The notes beneath the pieces are model-generated. The model was not told the DNA's origin. It was given only the letters and a program-made list of their open reading frames with translations, and did not search any database. Shown here in pieces: positions 1 through 4,872 of a stretch of DNA of 8,190 nt. The stretch is from the NCBI GenBank assembly GCA_946544695.1, contig CAMNMO010000115.1, forward strand, positions 1 to 8,190, written 5' to 3'. The stretch's first letter is position 1, and each line of letters starts with the position of its first letter. This stretch comes from an uncultured Ruminococcus sp. Its GTDB lineage: Bacteria; Bacillota; Clostridia; Oscillospirales; Ruminococcaceae. The position numbers were made by a program, and so were the translations under genes.

Positions 1-378
1 GTCATGCCCGAACTTGCTGAACTTTCGCTGGAAGAACCCGAGATAATCAGGCAGGGCGGCAAGTACGGCATAAGGCTGAAAGCGCAGGCGCCTGCCATAC
101 ACCTTGTGCGCACCGAGATAAACACCGAAGTCGCACCGATAGTCGGCAGCGAGAAACAGTCCGAAGAACTGGTGATGTACATGATGAGCGATTTTGAGAA
201 AAGCCCCGACAAGATATGGGGATCGAACATATTCGGTAAATCACTGCACGAACTGGTCAGCGAGGGGCTGTATACCAAGCTTTCAAAGCTGCCCGATGAT
301 GCGAGGATGCGCCTGAAGGAGACCATTGAGCGTATGATAAACGAGGGCTGTTCGGGGCTTATCTGCCTGATACTATAA
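1..378 (+). CDS. spoIVA: Stage IV sporulation protein A (SpoIVA), C-terminal part, 5' end outside window
   Basis: SpoIVA is the ATP-hydrolysing morphogenetic protein that polymerises on the outer forespore membrane and forms the base of the spore coat. The frame is open from base 1 to the TAA at 376-378, so about 125 C-terminal residues are present. The ATPase domain with its Walker motifs lies off the left edge. The family is recognised from conserved blocks I recall from B. subtilis SpoIVA: PELAELSLEEPEI, SPIVGSEKQSEELV (here API), KIWxSNIFGKSLHELV and the terminal GLICxIL. In B. subtilis the extreme C-terminus interacts with the small anchor SpoVM, and this tail (SGLICLIL) keeps the glycine matching the position (Gly486) where a SpoVM suppressor was mapped. 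The ATG at base 4 is an internal methionine, not the start. No poly-T terminator directly follows, and a convergent small gene lies 36 bases away. Identity is very secure from the motif string. Confidence 0.95.
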   Translation, partial: VMPELAELSLEEPEIIRQGGKYGIRLKAQAPAIHLVRTEINTEVAPIVGSEKQSEELVMYMMSDFEKSPDKIWGSNIFGKSLHELVSEGLYTKLSKLPDDARMRLKETIERMINEGCSGLICLIL

Positions 379-385
379 ATATGTA

Positions 386-404
386 GGGCGGGGAATGCCC
401 GCCC
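386..404. repeat. GC-rich hairpin between convergent spoIVA and the small Cys-rich gene
   Basis: A perfect 7-bp inverted repeat (gggcggg / cccgccc) encloses a 5-base loop. It fills the 36-base gap between the two convergent stop codons. Neither side has a proper T-run, so it is not a textbook intrinsic terminator. It may weakly terminate or stabilise both transcripts, or be one copy of a dispersed palindromic element. GC-rich palindromes of this look are common between genes in related Firmicutes, which is recollection and not tested here. Confidence 0.6.
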
Positions 405-414
405 GATGACTGTA

Positions 415-537
415 TCAGCCGCAGCCGCAGCCGTTATTGCAGCCGCAGTTGTTGCCGCCGCAGCAGCCGCAGCCTGCCATGCCGATGATGAGGATAAGAA
501 TGATGATCCACCAGTAGTTGTTTGATCCGAAGTTCAT
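415..537 (-). CDS. 40-residue membrane-anchored Cys/Gly/Asn-rich miniprotein (chorion-class high-cysteine HCB-like)
   Basis: This is a short gene of 40 codons plus TGA. The start is supported by an AAAGGAG ribosome site (545-551 on the minus strand) seven bases before the ATG. The protein begins MNFGSNNYWW. A hydrophobic stretch (about residues 8-21, rich in Ile and Leu) follows, wide enough for a short membrane segment. The tail is made only of Cys, Gly and Asn, with seven cysteines at residues 23, 25, 26, 31, 33, 37 and 39. The layout resembles the tiny proteins of Firmicutes annotated as 'chorion class high-cysteine HCB protein 13', and more loosely the YjcZ-type spore-coat miniproteins. 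Convergence with spoIVA fits a spore-surface or envelope role, but that is inference. The Cys pattern could support disulfide cross-linking or metal binding. The reading frame is confident; the function is unknown. Confidence 0.85.
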   Translation of the reverse strand: MNFGSNNYWWIIILILIIGMAGCGCCGGNNCGCNNGCGCG

Positions 538-564
538 AATGATTCTCCTTTGGTTGTTTTATTT

Positions 565-581
565 AAGGCTGCGTGAGCCTT
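565..581 (-). other. Leader hairpin of the Cys-rich miniprotein gene
   Basis: A perfect 6-bp inverted repeat (aaggct / agcctt) with a 5-base loop lies 13 bases upstream of the ribosome site of the 415-537 gene. It probably falls in that gene's 5' leader. A CATAAT hexamer (591-596, minus strand) lies just upstream and could be a -10 box, but I see no convincing -35. The hairpin could stabilise the leader or be an operator, and nothing in the sequence decides between these. Confidence 0.35.
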
Positions 582-637
582 ATGGTACATATTATGCTGA
601 ACGGGCAGAATGGTTACAGCTTTTTGTTATCCGCACA

Positions 638-668
638 CCCGCCGCCTGATGCGGCGGGCTTTGTTTTT
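638..668 (+). terminator. Intrinsic terminator, plus strand
   Basis: A perfect 8-bp GC stem (cccgccgc / gcggcggg, 638-645 and 651-658) with a 5-base loop is followed by the T-rich run CTTTGTTTTT. It points rightward, yet the nearest plus-strand gene upstream is spoIVA, ending 260 bases earlier. The likely reading is that it catches spoIVA read-through and insulates the Clp ATPase gene. Confidence 0.85.
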
Positions 669-693
669 GCCTGCGGTGTATTTTATCGTGGGT

Positions 694-722
694 GAATAGC
701 CTGCATGCTGCGGGCGATACTT
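694..722 (+). promoter_or_regulatory. Possible sporulation-type (sigma-E/G-like) promoter upstream of the Clp ATPase gene
   Basis: GAATA (694-698) and GATACTT (716-722) are separated by 17 bases. This resembles the GNATA ... CATACTA pattern of forespore and mother-cell sigma factors, with the first base of the -10 element changed. No good TTGACA/TATAAT pair is visible between the terminator at 638-668 and the ATG at 760. The match is short and could be chance. Confidence 0.25.
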
Positions 723-746
723 ATTGTATGTTCACTATTACCACAC

Positions 747-751
747 GGAGG
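747..751 (+). promoter_or_regulatory. Ribosome binding site fixing the Clp ATPase start at 760
   Basis: GGAGG lies eight bases before the ATG at 760. An upstream in-frame TTG at 724 would add 12 residues with no ribosome site of its own and no similarity to Clp N-domains, so the ATG at 760 is preferred. Confidence 0.85.
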
Positions 752-759
752 TTTTTATC

Positions 760-3042
760 ATGGACAGATCGACTGATATATACAAACAGACTTTGCGCAG
801 CGCTGCACGGCTGGCGGGTCAGCGGGGGCATACCTATCTTGGCAGCGAACACCTGCTGCTGGCACTGACGGGCTGCGGAGGTGCGGCAGAAGCTGTGCTT
901 GCAAGGTTCGGGGTGAGTTACGAGAAGGTCTCGGCACAGATAGATGACCTTATAGGCAGGGGCACCCCATGCTTAACAGATGACAGCGCACGCACGCCGA
1001 ATGTCCGCAGGGCGCTGGAAATTGCGGGCAAGCTGGGCGGTGAAAGTGTGGGCAGCGAACATATCCTTGCGGGGCTGATACGCACTGCTGACTGCTGCGC
1101 TTTGCAGATACTGCGCAGGCTCCATGCAGACGAACGCAGGATAGCCGCTGAGTGTCTTAAAGGGGTAACAGGTGAGAAGTCCCGTGCGGGACTGCCACGC
1201 CTGAAGACCCTGCCACGCTTTGCAAGGGAACTTACCGACCCTGCCGTGTGTCTTGGGTTTGACCCGCTGATAGGCAGAGAGAGGGAATTGAAAAGAGTGA
1301 TGGAGATACTCTGCCGCCGCACCAAGAACGACCCCTGCCTTGTGGGTGAAGCGGGCGTGGGAAAAACAGCGATAGTGGAAGGTCTGGCTGTGAGGATAAT
1401 ATCAGGCAGTGCACCTGCACAGCTGGCAGATAAAAGGATATTCGCACTGGACCTTACCCTGCTGCTGGCAGGTGCGAAGTACCGTGGAGATTTCGAGGAA
1501 CGCCTGAAGGCTTGCATTGATGAAGCTGAACAGGCGGGCAGCTGCATACTGTTCATAGATGAGGTGCATAACATCATGGGGGCGGGCGCCGCTGAGGGTG
1601 CCATAGATGCGGCGAATATCCTGAAACCGGGGCTGGCAAGGGGCAGGATACAGATAATAGGTGCGACCACCTTCGAGGAGTACCGCAGGACCATCGAGCG
1701 TGATGCCGCAATGGACAGAAGATTCAGCAAGGTGGTGATAGAAGAACCCGACAGTGAAACGGCTTACAAGATGCTTATGGGCATGAAAGACAGGCTGGAG
1801 GATTTTCACGGGGTGACTATAAGCAGCGAGATGTGCCGCTGTGCGGTGGAACTCAGCGGGAGATTCATGCGGCAGAAGCATTTCCCTGATAAAGCCATTG
1901 ACCTGCTGGACGAGGCATGCAGCGTGTGCAAGCTTGAAGCAGGCAGCCGCAATGAACTCAACCGTGCCTTTGAACGCTATGTTGCAGGCGAAACTGACAG
2001 GGGCGAGTACCTCGATGCAATAAGCATGGCACGCAAGCGCATGCACCTCAGCCGTGAGATACTGGAACGGACAGCAGCAAGGTGCACTGGGGTCAGCTGT
2101 GCTGCCACTGATGAACAGGAACGGCTGCGCCTGAACGGACTGGAGCAAAAACTCAACAGCATAGTCATAGGGCAGGAGAGAGCGGTGGCTATGGTCGCAA
2201 AGGCAGTAAAACGCCGCAGACTCGGGCTGAAACGTGGCAAAAGACCTGTGGGCTGTTTTGTGTTTGCGGGGGCTGCGGGGGTGGGCAAGACAATGCTTGC
2301 CAAAACACTTGCGCAGCAGCTTTGCGGCAGCGACAGCCTCATCAGACTGGATATGAGCGAATATATGGAACCTAACAGCGCCGCTAAGCTGCTGGGTTCG
2401 CCTGCGGGCTATGTGGGCTATGAGGAGGGCGGCAGACTGATAGAACTTATCCGCCGCAAGCCCGCAGGTGTGCTGCTTTTCGATGAGATAGAAAAAGCAC
2501 ACCGTGATATTTACGGGATACTTCTGCAAATGCTGGAGGAGGGCTGCGTAACGGACAGCATGGGCAGGCGTGCGGACCTGAGCGAACTCACCGTGATACT
2601 GACCACAAATGCAGGTGCCGCCGACATAGCCGACCGCAGGACAGCAGGCTTCGGGGCGAAGGATAAGGCTGCGCATTCAGAGATAGAAAGGGCAGTAAAG
2701 CAGGTGCTTTCACCCGAACTGGTCGACCGCATGGACGGCATCATCGTATTTGACCGTCCCGACAGAGAAAGCCTGTGCAGGATAGCTTGCCTTGAAACAG
2801 ATAAGCTGAGGGAGCGCATGAAAGATATGGGATATGAACTGGAGATATCGGCTGAATGCGCTGAAATACTGGCGGACAGATGTATCAGGGCGCAGGGCAG
2901 TGCGAGGGAGATAAGAAGATATATCGAGCGGGATATAGAGGACCTTATATGTGACAAGATGATAGAGAGCGATGAAAAAGCCTTGTATCTGGGCACTGAG
3001 GGTGAGACCTTCTATGTGAAAGAGGGCGCATGCAGCAGATAA
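760..3042 (+). CDS. ClpC/ClpA-type AAA+ unfoldase, divergent and Cys-rich
   Basis: This is a 760-residue Hsp100 ATPase of the class that unfolds proteins, usually for ClpP. Two Clp-N repeats span about residues 8-125 (each with a GSEH motif). AAA1 has Walker A at 196-203 (GEAGVGKT), pore loop KYRG, Walker B ILFIDE (263-268), and DRRF arginine fingers. AAA2 has Walker A at 504-511, pore loop GYVGY, Walker B ending D575-E576, sensor-1 TTNAG, finger R657, and a GSAREIRR sensor-2. All catalytic residues are present, so it should be active. The AAA1-AAA2 linker (about 387-470) is shorter and less regular than in B. subtilis ClpC, leaving only part of the M/UVR region. The ClpP-docking tripeptide is AGF (629-631), not the usual [I/L/V]GF. 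Twenty-five cysteines are unusual for the family. It is more likely an accessory ClpC paralogue than the housekeeping copy. No clpP, ctsR or mcsA/B is adjacent and no terminator follows it. Confidence 0.93.
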   Translation: MDRSTDIYKQTLRSAARLAGQRGHTYLGSEHLLLALTGCGGAAEAVLARFGVSYEKVSAQIDDLIGRGTPCLTDDSARTPNVRRALEIAGKLGGESVGSEHILAGLIRTADCCALQILRRLHADERRIAAECLKGVTGEKSRAGLPRLKTLPRFARELTDPAVCLGFDPLIGRERELKRVMEILCRRTKNDPCLVGEAGVGKTAIVEGLAVRIISGSAPAQLADKRIFALDLTLLLAGAKYRGDFEERLKACIDEAEQAGSCILFIDEVHNIMGAGAAEGAIDAANILKPGLARGRIQIIGATTFEEYRRTIERDAAMDRRFSKVVIEEPDSETAYKMLMGMKDRLEDFHGVTISSEMCRCAVELSGRFMRQKHFPDKAIDLLDEACSVCKLEAGSRNELNRAFERYVAGETDRGEYLDAISMARKRMHLSREILERTAARCTGVSCAATDEQERLRLNGLEQKLNSIVIGQERAVAMVAKAVKRRRLGLKRGKRPVGCFVFAGAAGVGKTMLAKTLAQQLCGSDSLIRLDMSEYMEPNSAAKLLGSPAGYVGYEEGGRLIELIRRKPAGVLLFDEIEKAHRDIYGILLQMLEEGCVTDSMGRRADLSELTVILTTNAGAADIADRRTAGFGAKDKAAHSEIERAVKQVLSPELVDRMDGIIVFDRPDRESLCRIACLETDKLRERMKDMGYELEISAECAEILADRCIRAQGSAREIRRYIERDIEDLICDKMIESDEKALYLGTEGETFYVKEGACSR

Positions 3043-3059
3043 AAGCACCGCAGACGGGT

Positions 3060-3088
3060 TTGACAACTCGATGAGGACGTGGTAAAAT
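3060..3088 (+). promoter_or_regulatory. Sigma-A promoter for the 70-residue protein gene
   Basis: TTGACA (3060-3065), a 17-base spacer and TAAAAT (3083-3088) make a near-consensus housekeeping promoter. It starts 18 bases after the Clp stop codon, so the small gene is probably transcribed independently of, or in addition to, read-through from the ATPase gene. The start codon at 3124 leaves a leader of roughly 30 bases. Confidence 0.8.
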
Positions 3089-3123
3089 GGTTATTAAAGA
3101 TCATGTGAAAGCGAGGGAGCGGT

Positions 3124-3336
3124 GTGAGTTTGTTCCGTAAAAAGAAGGTCAGAGAGATCCCAAATGAATGTCGTGGCATGGAGATAAAAATACAAAGTTC
3201 AACCTGTACAGGCGAAAAGACCATCGGCTTTTTTGACAGAAAAACAGGCGAACTCATGTATAAAGAACTGGTGCGGGATAAGTCTGATATTGCCGCATTC
3301 TATGAAAGCTACGGCATTGATTTGCCGAAGGAGTGA
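3124..3336 (+). CDS. 70-residue protein of unknown function
   Basis: I do not recognise this protein. It has 70 residues, a strongly basic N-terminus (FRKKKVR), two cysteines (residues 16 and 28), no membrane segment and no signal peptide, so it is probably cytosolic. The middle (residues 20-50) alternates polar and hydrophobic residues, suggesting a small beta sheet (KTIGFFDRKTGELMYKEL). The C-terminal 20 residues look helical. The GTG start is chosen because GAGGGAG (3113-3119) lies four bases upstream. That spacing is tight, and TTG at 3130 or ATG at 3178 are alternatives. A near-consensus promoter directly upstream and codon use like the neighbours argue that it is real. It sits between a Clp ATPase gene and a femAB gene without an obvious link to either. 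Confidence 0.65.
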   Translation: MSLFRKKKVREIPNECRGMEIKIQSSTCTGEKTIGFFDRKTGELMYKELVRDKSDIAAFYESYGIDLPKE

Positions 3337-3371
3337 ACTTGTTTTCGGCGTGACCGTGATAAATATATAGT

Positions 3372-3399
3372 AAAATCACTTTATGCCCTGTGAGGTTTT
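3372..3399 (+). terminator. Weak, imperfect hairpin that may terminate the 70-residue gene
   Basis: An AAAATCAC arm faces GTGAGGTTTT with two unpaired G bases in the stem. The second arm ends in TTTT but no longer T-run follows. It is the only hairpin seen between the stop at 3336 and the next promoter, and it would be weak. Confidence 0.3.
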
Positions 3400-3413
3400 G
3401 TTGATTAATACTA

Positions 3414-3442
3414 TTGCAATTTGGCGGCGGGTATTGTATAAT
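3414..3442 (+). promoter_or_regulatory. Sigma-A promoter of the femAB-type gene
   Basis: TTGCAA (3414-3419), a 17-base spacer and a perfect TATAAT (3437-3442) form a strong housekeeping promoter. The predicted leader is about 55-60 bases to the ATG at 3507. An ORF that opens at 3414 with TTG would begin inside this -35 box, which argues for the downstream start. Confidence 0.85.
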
Positions 3443-3493
3443 AAAGGTTGATTGTACGCAGCCTGTCTGCGAGATTCAGGACGTTTATGCTTT

Positions 3494-3500
3494 GGAGAGG
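3494..3500 (+). promoter_or_regulatory. Ribosome binding site fixing the femAB start at 3507
   Basis: GGAGAGG lies six bases before the ATG at 3507. The upstream in-frame TTG at 3414 has no such site. Confidence 0.8.
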
Positions 3501-3506
3501 TATAAT

Positions 3507-4607
3507 ATGGAAATTATAGATAAGAAGAACAAACAACTCTTAAAGGAGTACGAGAACTTCGCAAAGAACAGCGAGTACGGCAACTTCATGCAGTCGCTGA
3601 GATGGCCGAAGGTAAAGGAGAACTGGGGCTGGGACGCAATCATTTCCCGTGGCGCTGACGGCAAGATAAGGGGTACCTGTCTGGTCATCATCAAGCATAT
3701 CCCCGTGTTCCCCACAACATTCCTGTACGCACCTCACGGTCCTGTCTGTGACTGGAGCGATAAGGAGGTCATGGCTGACCTGTTTGAAGGCGTTAAGGTG
3801 CTGGCAAAAAAATACCATGCATATCAGTTCATGTGGGACCCGCCCTTTGAGGAGAAGGAAAGGGAACGTTCAAAGATAATCACAGATATGGGCTTTTCGC
3901 ATATCGATGACGCCCCCGAACTTACCACCATTCAGGCGAGAAACAACTATATGCTGAGAAATATCAAGGGCAAGACCGCTGATGAGGTCATGATGTCCTT
4001 CAAGCCCGACTGGAGAAACAGGATACGCAAGGGTCCGAAGAAGGGCGTTTACTGCGAGGTCTGCGGCACTGAGGCGCTGGACGACTTCTATCCCATGATG
4101 GAAGCGACAGGTATCCGTGACGGCTTCTCTATCAGGGGCAAGGATTACTTCGTTAAGTTCATTGAGGGTCTGGGTAAGGAACACTGCCACCTGTTCATGT
4201 GCTATGTGGACGAGGACGGCAAGAAGATACCTCTTTCGGGCGCAGTCACCACACAGTATGCAGGCAAGACATGCTATGTTTACGGCGCTTCCGCCAACCA
4301 TCACCGCAACCTCTACCCCAACTACACCATGCAGTGGACGATGATAAACTGGGCGCTTGAAGGCAACTGTGATATATATGACTTCATGGGCATACCCTTC
4401 TACAAGGACGAGACCAACCCCAACTACGGCGTGTACAAGTTCAAAAAGGGCTTCAACGGCGAGGTAGTCACCTATGCAGGTGAGTATTTCTACACCTTCA
4501 GACCTGTGATGAAAAAGATAGTTGACTTTGCAGAGAAGGTATATATGGACATGCACGAACGCAAGCGCCAGAAGCTTCTCAAAAACAGAAATACAGATAT
4601 GCAGTAA
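3507..4607 (+). CDS. FemA/FemB (FemABX) family aminoacyltransferase, short form
   Basis: This 366-residue protein belongs to the FemABX group. Members transfer amino acids from aminoacyl-tRNA to the lysine or DAP side chain of lipid II or peptidoglycan, acting at the inner face of the membrane with a double GNAT-like fold. Supporting motifs are NFMQSLRW in the first GNAT half, the basic segment SFKPDWRNRIRKG (around residues 165-176) where the family has S-x-K-x-R-x-x-I-x-K, DFMGI (292-296), and YKFKKGFNGE (310-319), equivalent to the family's hallmark KxGFGG block. It is shorter than S. aureus FemA/FemB (about 420) and I see no long coiled-coil arm, so it resembles the FemX/FmhB-like compact form. 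The C-terminus is basic. It has its own promoter and terminator, so it is a single-gene unit. Donor amino acid and position in the bridge cannot be read from the sequence. Confidence 0.9.
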   Translation: MEIIDKKNKQLLKEYENFAKNSEYGNFMQSLRWPKVKENWGWDAIISRGADGKIRGTCLVIIKHIPVFPTTFLYAPHGPVCDWSDKEVMADLFEGVKVLAKKYHAYQFMWDPPFEEKERERSKIITDMGFSHIDDAPELTTIQARNNYMLRNIKGKTADEVMMSFKPDWRNRIRKGPKKGVYCEVCGTEALDDFYPMMEATGIRDGFSIRGKDYFVKFIEGLGKEHCHLFMCYVDEDGKKIPLSGAVTTQYAGKTCYVYGASANHHRNLYPNYTMQWTMINWALEGNCDIYDFMGIPFYKDETNPNYGVYKFKKGFNGEVVTYAGEYFYTFRPVMKKIVDFAEKVYMDMHERKRQKLLKNRNTDMQ

Positions 4608-4619
4608 AATGCTGTTACG

Positions 4620-4656
4620 GTGCCTTTGCGGGAAATGCCTGCAAAGGCACTTTTTG
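4620..4656 (+). terminator. Intrinsic terminator of the femAB gene
   Basis: A perfect 10-bp stem (gtgcctttgc / gcaaaggcac, 4620-4629 and 4641-4650) with an 11-base loop is followed at once by TTTTTG. It starts 12 bases after the femAB stop. No T-run exists on the minus strand, so it acts rightward only. Confidence 0.92.
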
Positions 4657-4700
4657 TACTGACATTTTCGGCAGGTGCGGCGGAGGTCTTGTTGAAATCA

Positions 4701-4708
4701 TACAAATA
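4701..4708 (+). promoter_or_regulatory. Possible AraR half-site (TACAAATA, copy 1)
   Basis: TACAAATA occurs here, 32 bases upstream of the identical octamer in the palindrome at 4727-4738. The mirror half (TTTGTA) is missing, so this would be a weak or auxiliary site. Confidence 0.35.
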
Positions 4709-4726
4709 CCTGCCTTCAGAACTTGC

Positions 4727-4738
4727 TTTGTATACAAA
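4727..4738. promoter_or_regulatory. araR: Putative AraR operator 1 (TTTGTATACAAA)
   Basis: A perfect 12-bp palindrome lies 27 bases upstream of the -35 box of araR. It keeps the TTGTA / TACAA half-sites of the B. subtilis AraR operator (recalled as ATTTGTACGTACAAAT) but lacks the central two bases. Its centre is 33 bp from operator 2, about three helical turns, which fits cooperative binding of repressor dimers. Confidence 0.65.
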
Positions 4739-4759
4739 TATCGGTGGAATCTAATTAAG

Positions 4760-4771
4760 TTGTATTTACAA
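4760..4771. promoter_or_regulatory. araR: Putative AraR operator 2 (TTGTA-TT-TACAA), overlapping the -35 box
   Basis: TTGTA and TACAA arms are separated by two bases, the same spacing as in the known AraR operator, with TT in place of CG. The site overlaps the -35 hexamer TTTACA (4765-4770), so bound repressor would block RNA polymerase. This suggests that araR represses itself. Confidence 0.65.
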
Positions 4772-4793
4772 ATATGCAAAAATATGTTATTAT
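4765..4793 (+). promoter_or_regulatory. araR: Sigma-A promoter of araR
   Basis: TTTACA (4765-4770), a 17-base spacer and TATTAT (4788-4793) make a good promoter. A perfect TATAAT at 4795-4800 is also present but has no good -35 at 16-18 bases. Either -10 leaves a leader of roughly 70 bases. Confidence 0.7.
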
Positions 4794-4834
4794 CTATAAT
4801 GAGGTAAACTATACATGGTAATGGTCTGCATAGG

Positions 4835-4848
4835 CACGCTGCGGCGTG
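4835..4848 (+). other. Small hairpin in the araR leader
   Basis: A perfect 5-bp stem (cacgc / gcgtg) with a TGCG loop lies 14 bases before the araR ribosome site. It could affect leader stability or translation. It is short enough to be chance. Confidence 0.25.
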
Positions 4849-4861
4849 TCGGCTGTGAAAT

Positions 4862-4866
4862 GAGGG
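4862..4866 (+). promoter_or_regulatory. araR: Ribosome binding site fixing the araR start at 4873
   Basis: GAGGG ends directly against an in-frame ATG at 4867, leaving no spacing, while the second ATG at 4873 is six bases away. The second ATG is therefore the likely start. Confidence 0.8.
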
Positions 4867-4872
4867 ATGACT

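Noticed and set aside
1402..2676. Long open frame (424 codons) on the minus strand opposite the Clp gene
   Set aside because: It lies fully inside a gene with intact AAA+ motifs. Its translation is rich in His, Cys and Ala without any family motif, and it has no ribosome site, so it is a shadow of codon bias.
3414..3506. N-terminal 31-residue extension of the FemAB protein from a TTG at 3414
   Set aside because: It would begin inside the -35 box of the promoter and has no ribosome site. The ATG at 3507 has GGAGAGG six bases upstream.
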